The translations under genes and the position numbers were made by a program. The notes under the pieces are model-generated. The model saw only the letters and a program-made list of their open reading frames with translations, had not been told where the DNA came from and did no database searches. A stretch of 64,000 nucleotides of DNA from Shewanella waksmanii ATCC BAA-643. GTDB taxonomy: Bacteria; Pseudomonadota; Gammaproteobacteria; Enterobacterales; Shewanellaceae. The stretch spans positions 105,652 through 169,651 of the forward strand of contig NZ_JAEH01000005.1 of the NCBI RefSeq assembly GCF_000518805.1, given 5' to 3'. Every line of letters starts with the position of its first letter. The first letter of the stretch is position 1. Of this stretch, positions 53,801 to 61,009 are shown in pieces.

Positions 53801-55507
53801 GTGAAAGTTTCATCACTACATTTGAAGGGCTTTAGAAATTTCAAAGATGCTCATATTAACTTCAAAGCTAGCAGCCTTGTTGTTGGCTCAAACGATATTG
53901 GCAAAAGTAATATGCTTCATGCATTACGGATAGTTCTTGATAAAAGCTTATCTGAAGCAGATATAGAGCCATCTGAACTAGACTTTCACATCAATGCTAA
54001 TGAAATTTGTGATACCGTAGAAATCACTATCAAATTTGACCAGATCATTGAAGATGCAGTCATATCGGTCTTGAAAGGCAATGTTAGTGATGATGGTGAA
54101 ACATACATAAGATATAGTGCTCAAAAATCAGACTTAAGCTACAAGTTATTTGTGGGACATTCGTTAGAAGATCTACAAGAGGTATCAAGTAGATTTTATC
54201 TTAAATATGTAAATTTGAAGTATATCCAGTCCCAACGAGATCTTGAACGCTTTATTCGTAAGGAAAAAAAGCAGCTCTTACGTATTGCACAACAGTTATT
54301 GAGCGAAGAAGATATTGAAGCCGATGAGGAACTTTTTTCAGAAATAAGTCAAGACCTCTCGACACTTAATGGGAAAGTTTCCCAACTTAGATATGTAACA
54401 TCTGCTACCAGCGACGTGAACGAAGAGTTAAAGAAGTTAGCTCATCACTACGCTGACTATGAAGTTCAACTAGATACAGGAGCTATCGAAGTAAATGATT
54501 TTATTGACAAACTTCAGTTGGGTGCAAAATCAAATGGCTCAAATGTTATGCTTGGTGGGGATGGGAGAAACAATCAAATACTTTTAGCTTTATGGAAAGC
54601 TAAAAGTGCCATTGAACATGATCTAGATAATGAGGTCGTTTTCTATGTGATTGAAGAGCCTGGAGCCCACTTACACCCGCATCAGCAAAGAAAGCTTGCT
54701 AGCTATCTCACCAAAGAGCTTCCTGGTCAAACGATTATTTCATCTCACTCACCTCAAATAACAGTCAATTTTAAGCCCGACTCTATTGTACGACTCCGCA
54801 CTAAAAATGGGGCAACTGTTGCAGCTAGTGAAGGGTGCTCTGATTGCATAGCTGAAGGCTGGGAGGATATGAGTTATCGTATGAGTATTTTGCCAGCAGA
54901 AGCCTTCTTCTCAAGTGGTATATTTTTAGTTGAAGGGCCATCAGAAGTACTTTTTTACCATGAGCTAGCTGAACAGTTAGACATTGACCTAGACTTTGAA
55001 AACCTTTCGATTCTGTCAGTGGATGGTATTTCATTTAAAGTTTATATCGAAATTTTGAATGCCTTAGAAATACCTTGGGTAATGAGGACAGATAACGATA
55101 TCTCAAAAATCCCCAACAAAGATCAGTGGCAATATGCGGGAATTAATCGTTGCTTAAGGCTGGCTAACATTGAACCATTCCTGCATAGTGAAATAATGGT
55201 TAAACCACAAAAGACCATTGAAAGCGGTGAGTGGGAATCTGTATCAGACAATGTAAATGATAAAGGAATATTTTTATCTAAGATTGATTTAGAAACCGAT
55301 CTCATAAATGAGCTCTCTGAGCCAATCCTTTTAGCACTGGGAAAAACAACTATACCTAGTGCAATTGACTACCTTCAAAAGAAAAAGGCACTTCGTATGC
55401 GCACTCTATTGAAGCATATTAGGCCCGACTTGAATCAACTAAGTGAAGGGGAATTAGCCAAACCACTAAGCAAGCTTGTGGAAGTCAGCAAAGAGGTAAG
55501 TATATGA
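53801..55507 (+). CDS. gajA: Gabija GajA: ATPase-TOPRIM endonuclease
   Basis: A 568-residue OLD-family protein. The N-terminal ABC/SMC-like ATPase has Walker A VVGSNDIGKSN (after LHLKGFRNFKDA) and Walker B FYVIEEPGAHLHP. The C-terminal TOPRIM part has the conserved Glu in FLVEGPSEVLFYHELAEQLD, and LSVDGISFKVY with MRTDND as the metal-binding Asp residues. It cuts DNA and works with GajB; ATP binding inhibits cutting in studied Gabija proteins. GTG at 53801 is preceded by AAGGA 7 nt upstream. gajB overlaps its stop by 4 nt (ATGA). Confidence 0.9.
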   Translation: MKVSSLHLKGFRNFKDAHINFKASSLVVGSNDIGKSNMLHALRIVLDKSLSEADIEPSELDFHINANEICDTVEITIKFDQIIEDAVISVLKGNVSDDGETYIRYSAQKSDLSYKLFVGHSLEDLQEVSSRFYLKYVNLKYIQSQRDLERFIRKEKKQLLRIAQQLLSEEDIEADEELFSEISQDLSTLNGKVSQLRYVTSATSDVNEELKKLAHHYADYEVQLDTGAIEVNDFIDKLQLGAKSNGSNVMLGGDGRNNQILLALWKAKSAIEHDLDNEVVFYVIEEPGAHLHPHQQRKLASYLTKELPGQTIISSHSPQITVNFKPDSIVRLRTKNGATVAASEGCSDCIAEGWEDMSYRMSILPAEAFFSSGIFLVEGPSEVLFYHELAEQLDIDLDFENLSILSVDGISFKVYIEILNALEIPWVMRTDNDISKIPNKDQWQYAGINRCLRLANIEPFLHSEIMVKPQKTIESGEWESVSDNVNDKGIFLSKIDLETDLINELSEPILLALGKTTIPSAIDYLQKKKALRMRTLLKHIRPDLNQLSEGELAKPLSKLVEVSKEVSI

Positions 55508-57129
55508 GCGCTTTCACACCTACCGACCAACAAAAAGATGCCATTAACTACAAAGGAAATATGGTTATTACTGCTTGCCCAGGAAGTGGTAAAACAACTG
55601 TGATTAAGGAGAAAATCCGACAAATAACTCCTGAGCTACTAAACCATAAAGGCATCATCGCTATTACTTTTACTAGAAAAGCGAGTCTCGAATTAAAAAA
55701 TAGATGTAAGCTTAATGCACATGACACAAAACAAAGCTTTTTTGGCACCATTGATAGTTTTTGCTACAAAGAGCTCATTCTTCCTTTTTTATCAAGAGTT
55801 TGGGATGGTTCACCGAATAATTGCCAAGTAGTTAAACGCTTACAAACACCTTATAAAAAATACTTAGCTGATGTCTATGAAAAGTCACCTAGTCTGGAGG
55901 ATTTGAATAGTGATAAAGGATTTAAGCGTCTATTTGACGATGAAATTTTGTGGATGAGCTCCTTTGCGGCGATTGCACTACATATTTTAAATGAGTCCTC
56001 AGCTGCACAGCGTTACATAAAGGCAAAATACTCACATATATTCATTGATGAATATCAGGATACCTCCAAAGCTCAACATCAATTATTTTTGAAGCTTTTT
56101 GAGCTAGGACTGATTGCTACAGCTGTTGGTGATATACAGCAGTCTATTTTTGAATTTCGCGGAGGCTCACCGGAGCTATTGAAGCAACTTTCTGATAACG
56201 AAGATAATTTTAAACATTTTGAAATCACTATTAATCATCGTAGTCATCCTTCAATAATTAACTACGCCTCCAGGCTACTAAACCCAGATTTTCAACTATT
56301 GGAATATGAAGGAGATGCCCGAGTACATCAACTTGAGCTTGATGGAAACCTCAAAAATGTTGGAGAACAAATATCAGTGTGGGTTACCGAACTACTAAAG
56401 AGTGGCGATATAGATACTCCTTCAGAAGTTGCGATCTTAACGAGAAAGATAGACTCTATAAAACTACTGTCTACGGGGCTTGAAGTGAATCACCGAGTTT
56501 ACGTTGACTCCCCACTTGATGAGCTAGGAACTGCCTGTGCAGACCTATATTCAGATCTACTTGCATTTAGTTTAGGAACCATCCCAACAGCTCAAGATTT
56601 AATTGATAAACAATTTCAATTTATCAATTCAAAAAAGCAACACATAGCTAATTTTAGAACACATTTACTGAACTTAAAAAACGAGCAGAATATCGATGAA
56701 TTTATCAACAAATGTCGTAATCTTGCTTTGAACCTACAAATAGATGACACTCACGATTCTGATAATGTATTAAAGCAAATCTTAGAACACGAAGAGCAAC
56801 TTAAACTATTCAAACCAATAGATAAAAATGAAGTACAAGTCATGACTCTACATAAATGCAAAGGACTAGAGTTTAAAGTAGTTTTCCACCTCGATCTTGA
56901 AGACTGGGTTTTCCCTTTTAAGAGGGTTATTGATAGTGATTGGGACAACCCAATTTACCCAAACTTAATTCAAGAAAAAAACTTGCATTATGTTGGAATA
57001 ACAAGAGCTGAAAATGACTGCGTGCTCATTCAAGCAGGGTTAAGAAGAAATAGTTTTGGTGAATTCAAAGTCTCCAAACCATCATGCTTTCTAACACTTC
57101 CTCAGCTTGAGGGGCTTTACCAACAGTAA
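55504..57129 (+). CDS. gajB: Gabija GajB: UvrD-like helicase
   Basis: A 541-residue superfamily 1 helicase. Walker A is ACPGSGKTTVIKE, motif Ia is AITFTRKASLELKNR, motif II is IDEYQDTSKAQHQ, motif III is VGDIQQSIFEFRGG, motif V is MTLHKCKGLEFKVVF and motif VI is YVGITRAENDCVL. GajB senses nucleic-acid breakdown and activates GajA by depleting NTPs in studied systems. It overlaps gajA by 4 nt, the standard Gabija order. It is the last cargo gene before the element's right end. Confidence 0.9.
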   Translation: MSAFTPTDQQKDAINYKGNMVITACPGSGKTTVIKEKIRQITPELLNHKGIIAITFTRKASLELKNRCKLNAHDTKQSFFGTIDSFCYKELILPFLSRVWDGSPNNCQVVKRLQTPYKKYLADVYEKSPSLEDLNSDKGFKRLFDDEILWMSSFAAIALHILNESSAAQRYIKAKYSHIFIDEYQDTSKAQHQLFLKLFELGLIATAVGDIQQSIFEFRGGSPELLKQLSDNEDNFKHFEITINHRSHPSIINYASRLLNPDFQLLEYEGDARVHQLELDGNLKNVGEQISVWVTELLKSGDIDTPSEVAILTRKIDSIKLLSTGLEVNHRVYVDSPLDELGTACADLYSDLLAFSLGTIPTAQDLIDKQFQFINSKKQHIANFRTHLLNLKNEQNIDEFINKCRNLALNLQIDDTHDSDNVLKQILEHEEQLKLFKPIDKNEVQVMTLHKCKGLEFKVVFHLDLEDWVFPFKRVIDSDWDNPIYPNLIQEKNLHYVGITRAENDCVLIQAGLRRNSFGEFKVSKPSCFLTLPQLEGLYQQ

Positions 57130-57348
57130 TATATGAGACCCGTTTTTTTAGAAAATAATTTCAGTTAAACTGAAAAGGTTTTAGCTAACCTATATACAGA
57201 ACTGAATTGATTACAGTCACCGGCGTCAGTTGAACTTAACAAACCACAATTCAGGTGCATCGGAAAATAAGGTGAACGTCTAATAAATGTATCAAGTTTT
57301 TTCTGTAGAATGCTAAGTTCTGCTAAAAAGGCTTACCAAAATTTAGAG

Positions 57349-57384
57349 AATAGAGTCTGGAAAATATATTTTCCAGACTCTATT
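57349..57384. repeat. perfect 36-bp palindrome at the right end
   Basis: Two 18-base arms (57349-57366 and 57367-57384) complementary without a loop. Each arm contains TCTGGAAAA, the motif also repeated at the left end. Candidate binding site for a recombinase or accessory protein. Confidence 0.85.
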
Positions 57385-57451
57385 TTTCTCAAAATTCTTT
57401 TAATTTTTTTACTTTTTTGGAAAAACGCTACAAAGATAGAGTGGGCATGGG

Positions 57452-57469
57452 TTTCCAGATTTTTTCCAG
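57452..57469. repeat. right-end motifs TTTCCAG and TTTTCCAG
   Basis: TTTCCAG at 57452-57458 and TTTTCCAG at 57462-57469, the inverse orientation of the left-end CTGGAAAA copies. They lie 24-42 nt inside the right junction core. Confidence 0.6.
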
Positions 57470-57493
57470 ACTATGATATAAATAGTAAGAGCA

Positions 57494-57501
57494 TTACCAT
57501 G
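57494..57501. other. gor: right junction core (attR) with the displaced gor end
   Basis: TTACCATG, followed at 57502-57507 by CGC TAA, restoring the Thr-Met-Arg-stop end of gor. The core differs from the left copy (TTACTATG) at one base, so the element carries one copy and the chromosome the other. Confidence 0.75.
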
Positions 57502-57546
57502 CGCTAACGACGATGTTTGGCTAACCTATTAGCCAACGCCTACGCT

Positions 57547-57576
57547 AAAAGCTAGCCAACTCAGGCTAGCTTTTTT
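57547..57576 (+). terminator. terminator left behind by the original gor gene
   Basis: AAAAGCTAGCC-AACTCA-GGCTAGC followed by TTTTTT, 40 nt after the displaced gor stop TAA. In the original gene it would end the gor transcript; now it is 19.7 kb from the gor body. Confidence 0.8.
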
Positions 57577-57614
57577 ATTGCCAGTTACCACCCCTTAAGT
57601 AAGAAAAATTGATG

Positions 57615-57664
57615 CTATGAATAAAATGATTTGAATTTTATTAATCATTGGCAATTTGTATAGT
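57615..57664 (+). promoter_or_regulatory. promoter block shared with the YeiH-type gene
   Basis: A 50-nt block containing CTATGAATAAAATGATTTGA and ending TTTGTATAGT. A close copy lies at 58812-58861. It ends about 109 nt before the TDT transporter start. TATAGT is a plausible -10 box and the AT-rich arms around ATAAAATGA resemble a LysR-type binding site, so the two genes are probably co-regulated. Confidence 0.55.
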
Positions 57665-57772
57665 GACCCCATCAAGTACTCAGGCTTTCTATCTCGCTAA
57701 ACAAGCTGCTGCCGCATCAAACCCAACTGAAAACCTAGACGACACTACTTATTCTTTGCCAATGAGGTCACT

Positions 57773-58741
57773 ATGATCAACACCGCTAAACGAAAGTTAC
57801 TCAGTGCGCCCACGCCTATGGCAGGTTTGGCCTTAGCTATTGCCAGTTTAGGTTGGTGTTGGGAGAGTTTTATTGACTTACACGGTTACGGTCAGTGGAG
57901 TAGCGCTGCCATTGCCAGCGTACTGCTGTTGATTCTAACCAGCCGATTTATTGCTCACCCACGCAGTCTTTTGCAAGATCTTGCCCATCCTGTAGTGGGT
58001 AGTGTTGTGCCGACCTTTGCTATGGCAACCATGGTGGTATCTAACTCAGTGGGACAATTCTCTGCTTACACGGGAGACATTCTGTGGTTGCTAGGGCTTG
58101 CGTTACACATTATTTTTCTGGCCAGTTTCTTATTCCATCGGGTAAGCGAGTTTGAGTTGCACCATATGGTGCCAAGCTGGTTTGTTCCGCCGGTTGGCAT
58201 TGTGGTCGCTGATGTGTCGTTTTCAGGTAACCCCAATTTATACCTGCTTGCCATCGCGGCACTGGTATTTGGGATGGCAACTTATGCCATCATGTTACCT
58301 ATTATGATCTACCGATTGATGTTCACCCATGAGATCCCCGATGCCGCTAAGCCAACGGTGGCGATTCTTGCTGCACCCGCCAGCCTCTCATTAGCTGGCT
58401 ACCTAACAGTGTCTGCCAATCCATCGCCATTAATTATCGCGCTATTATTCGGCATTGCCGTTTTGATGACCTTAATTATCTATTTCGCATTTTTCAAACT
58501 ACTGCAATTGCCTTTCAGCCCAGGCTATGCGGCCTTTACTTTCCCCATGGTCATCGGCGCTACGGCCCTATTTAAAACCGCTCAGTGGATGGACAGTGTC
58601 AATATTGCGGCCCAATATGTACAACAAGTAAACCTATTGGCGGTTATCGAACTAACCATTGCTACCTTGGTTGTGGGATACGTCGCGCTGCGGTATATCT
58701 GCTACTATGGCGCTCAAGCTACGCCCCCCGCCAGCGCGTAA
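57773..58741 (+). CDS. TDT-family (TehA/SLAC1-like) transporter
   Basis: A 322-residue inner-membrane protein with about 10 TM segments and the TDT-family pattern: PTPMAGLALAIASLGW at the start, VGSVVPTFAMATMV, FELHHMVPSWFVPPVGIVVA, and SPGYAAFTFPMVIGATAL with the Phe gating region. Relatives include tellurite-resistance TehA, C4-dicarboxylate and sulfite exporters; the substrate here is unknown. It shares a promoter block with the YeiH-type gene downstream, which hints at sulfite or sulfonate metabolism. Confidence 0.8.
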   Translation: MINTAKRKLLSAPTPMAGLALAIASLGWCWESFIDLHGYGQWSSAAIASVLLLILTSRFIAHPRSLLQDLAHPVVGSVVPTFAMATMVVSNSVGQFSAYTGDILWLLGLALHIIFLASFLFHRVSEFELHHMVPSWFVPPVGIVVADVSFSGNPNLYLLAIAALVFGMATYAIMLPIMIYRLMFTHEIPDAAKPTVAILAAPASLSLAGYLTVSANPSPLIIALLFGIAVLMTLIIYFAFFKLLQLPFSPGYAAFTFPMVIGATALFKTAQWMDSVNIAAQYVQQVNLLAVIELTIATLVVGYVALRYICYYGAQATPPASA

Positions 58742-58811
58742 ATGAGCCAGCAGTATCATCAATTAAAGCGTTTGATCGCCCAACCAGCCTAAAGAGTCAA
58801 TTTAATTTAAT

Positions 58812-58861
58812 CTATAAATAAAATGAATTGAATTTATTAAAGATCAAACAGTTTGTATAGT
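58812..58861 (+). promoter_or_regulatory. promoter block shared with the TDT gene
   Basis: Second copy of the block at 57615-57664 (CTATAAATAAAATGAATTGA through TTTGTATAGT), 33 nt before the broken YeiH-type gene. The symmetric ATAAAATGAATTGAATTTAT within it is a candidate regulator site. Confidence 0.55.
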
Positions 58862-58893
58862 TGAAGCTGACAACGACTTTGAGTACTGGCTGA

Positions 58894-59822
58894 ATGACCG
58901 CGCACGCCCGCCCTTTTTATAAACAAGCACGCTACTGGCCATTTTGCCTCATCGCGGTGGTGTGCTTACTGCCAATCATCTCATCTCCTGTTGCACTCAC
59001 TCTTGGATTAACTTTAGCCAGTTTAGGCCTAGTACCAAAGCAACTGGATTTAGGCGCCATCACCAAAAAACTGTTAGCCTATTCGATTGTCGGCCTCGGA
59101 TTTGGCATTCAGCTAGAATCAGCCATCAATGCCAGCTTGGCCAACTTACCTTTGATTGTCGGCTCTATCATTGCCACTTTACTGCTAGGCTTTTTACTGA
59201 CAAGGCTGCTTAATTTTGACAGTAAAACTGGCCACCTCATTGCGGCGGCAGTGCCATTGCAGCGGTCGCCCCTGCGATACACGCTAAACCCGATCAAACC
59301 GCCATCGCGTTAGCCACCGTATTTATACTAAACTCTGTGGCTCTGTTTGTATTTCCAACTATTGGTCATTTGCTGGACTTAAGCCAATATCATTTTGGAG
59401 TTTGGAGCGCGATTGCTATCCATGATACCTCATCGGTTGTGGGCGCAGCCGCAGCTTATGGTGATGAAGCACTGGTCACAGCCACCACAGTGAAGCTGGC
59501 CAGGGCGTTATGGATAGTGCCATTGGCTTTATTAAGCGCCATGTTATTCGGCGGTGATAAAAAGCGCTTGGCCGTACCTTATTTTATTGGATTCTACTGT
59601 GTGGCGATTGCCATTGGACATTGGTTGCCACAAGGAGAGGCGCTCTACCAAATACTCTTTAGCTTGGCTAAACGTTTATTGATTGTCTGCCTGTTCTTTA
59701 TTGGTGCAGGTATTACAGTGAATAAGATGCGTCAGGCCGGACATAAACCATTGTTGCTGGGTGTGTTGTTATGGCTAGCAATCGGTGGTGGGTCACTTAT
59801 CTACATCATCAGCTTTACTTGA
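58894..59822 (+). pseudogene. YeiH-type (UPF0324, putative sulfate/sulfite exporter) gene, frameshifted by a deletion
   Basis: The N-terminal part (58894 to about 59245) has the expected TM segments (LIAVVCLLPIISSPVALTLG, LTRLLNF). The downstream part (about 59255-59822) continues in another frame with [11 protein letters not shown] and [19 protein letters not shown], the family's signature. Between GHLIA and CGGSA about 19 nt of the expected VGTAI-type sequence is missing, next to a short ATT...ATT repeat, which shifts the frame. The remaining sequence is otherwise intact, so the event is recent. It is a real deletion, not a homopolymer slip. No full product is expected. Confidence 0.8.
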
Positions 59823-59957
59823 GGCTTTCATCCCCACCAACAAATAGAGCAGCAGTAAAAAAGCACTTAAGTCGATGACTGAACGTAATAAACCTTCAGT
59901 ACTAAGCGAGGCGCTAACAAAAACAACGCAACATAATATGATTAATAGTTTTCGCAC
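59793..59957 (-). CDS. small two-TM membrane protein
   Basis: A 54-residue hydrophobic protein, [18 protein letters not shown], then [22 protein letters not shown], with a charged C-terminus. Not recognised. GTG at 59957 is taken as the start because GGGGGT lies just upstream; TTG at 59978 is an alternative. It overlaps the end of the YeiH-type pseudogene by 30 nt, so it may instead be a chance frame. Confidence 0.4.
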   Translation of the reverse strand: MRKLLIILCCVVFVSASLSTEGLLRSVIDLSAFLLLLYLLVGMKASSKADDVDK

Positions 59958-60068
59958 GATTACCCCCACGGCCGACAATTAGATAGGCTAATTATTTCGC
60001 ATCTGTGCCGTTGGGGATAATATTGTAATCCACTAATAAATAGCTAAAACTAATAAGTGGTATTTTGA

Positions 60069-60755
60069 CTATACTGAAATAGCATAAGGATCTTGGCGAC
60101 TATCGCTGTTCCATTGATATTCCGTGAGTTGCTCTATTCGCCGAGCTTCAGCCTCACCTTGGGTTTGTTTAATGTAATGTAAGGCGGCATCGATACCCGC
60201 TGAAACCCCAGAAGAAGTTAGGTACTTGCCATCATCAACCCAGCGGGCTGTCGGCTGCCACACCACTTGGCTATTCAAACTTGTTACCCAGTTATAGGCC
60301 ATTTTATTGGTCGTCGCACTCACTTGATTCAGCAAAGCGGTTTTGGCTAACAGTGCACTGCCAGTACACACTGAAAACACCTTTTTGGATACTGCACATT
60401 GGCGTACTAGCCAATCAACCAGCTCACTGTCATCAACCAAAGTGCGAGTCCCTAAGCCACCGGGTATCAAAAATAGATCGCACGGAATCACATCTGGCAA
60501 CTGTCTGTCGGTCACCACACGAGGGCCTTGATAACTGCGCACAACACTTTGGTTTCCCACCAGCAATATCTGGCTGTTGCGCATGTGTCCGAGCATTTCA
60601 ATCGGACCATGCAGATCTAACGTTTCGTAGTCATCGAAGACCAACGCAACCGTTTTGTGGCGAGCGCCGGTATCACTTAATGCTGTGGGCGATAGCATCG
60701 CCGCGACTATGGCTGCACTGCCACCAATTAGCACATCTCTTCTATTCATATTCAT
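60069..60755 (-). CDS. DJ-1/PfpI-family protein with a twin-arginine leader
   Basis: A 228-residue protein. The N-terminus has NRRDVLIGGSAAIVAAML, a twin-arginine-type signal, so it is probably exported folded to the periplasm. The mature part is a DJ-1/PfpI fold with TVALVFDDYETLDLHGPIEML and the nucleophile elbow Cys in FSVCTGSALLA, closest to isonitrile-hydratase-like/GATase members. Enzymatic activity not predictable. ATG at 60749 is an alternative start. Divergent from the hybrid kinase. Confidence 0.82.
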   Translation of the reverse strand: MNMNRRDVLIGGSAAIVAAMLSPTALSDTGARHKTVALVFDDYETLDLHGPIEMLGHMRNSQILLVGNQSVVRSYQGPRVVTDRQLPDVIPCDLFLIPGGLGTRTLVDDSELVDWLVRQCAVSKKVFSVCTGSALLAKTALLNQVSATTNKMAYNWVTSLNSQVVWQPTARWVDDGKYLTSSGVSAGIDAALHYIKQTQGEAEARRIEQLTEYQWNSDSRQDPYAISV

Positions 60756-61009
60756 CTCGTTGCGTATTGATCTTTCATCCCCTGCGGGCTACGGGGCCTG
60801 CGGGTACTTGGATAACATCACCTTAGTAGAGTTCCTTGGCTTTTTTACAGATAACTCAGTTTGAGGGACTCACCACAGTAGTGCTGCAAATTGCGAGCTA
60901 ACCAGTCTATATAATCCTATGAAATAACGTCTAATTTTGACAACCAACATGCAAAACCACATGGCTGTTCTACACTTGATACATACTAATTAAAACTAAG
61001 GTTTGCTCA

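Larger units (their letters stand above)
57130..57493. other. non-coding right end of the element
   Basis: 364 nt without a supported gene. It contains the 36-bp palindrome at 57349-57384 and three nearby TTTTCCAG-type motifs. A 65-codon frame at 57310-57507 runs through the palindrome into the displaced gor tail and is rejected as a gene. Confidence 0.6.
37848..57501. mobile_element. ~19.65-kb recombinase-bearing defence island inserted in the 3' end of gor
   Basis: Boundaries come from the split gor end: gor stops with TAG at 37848-37850, and its native ATG-CGC-TAA tail is at 57499-57507, followed by an AAAAGCTAGCC-type terminator. At the left end lie three recombinase-like genes and a coiled-coil gene, then defence-like cargo. 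CTGGAAAA motifs point inwards from both ends. No tRNA is involved and no long direct repeat is seen beyond the 8-nt core. The DNA is visibly more AT-rich than the flanks. This resembles Tn554-type and gamma-mobile-trio elements. It may be an integrated element still able to move, except that its second recombinase is frameshifted. Confidence 0.85.

Noticed and set aside
37848..57501. Prophage interpretation of the island
   Set aside because: No capsid, tail, terminase, lysis or replication gene is present; the only recombination genes are the recombinase set.
57310..57507. 65-codon reading frame across the element's right end
   Set aside because: It runs through the 36-bp palindrome and AT-rich repeats and ends in the displaced gor tail (SITMR). 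No ribosome site; it is an end structure, not a gene.
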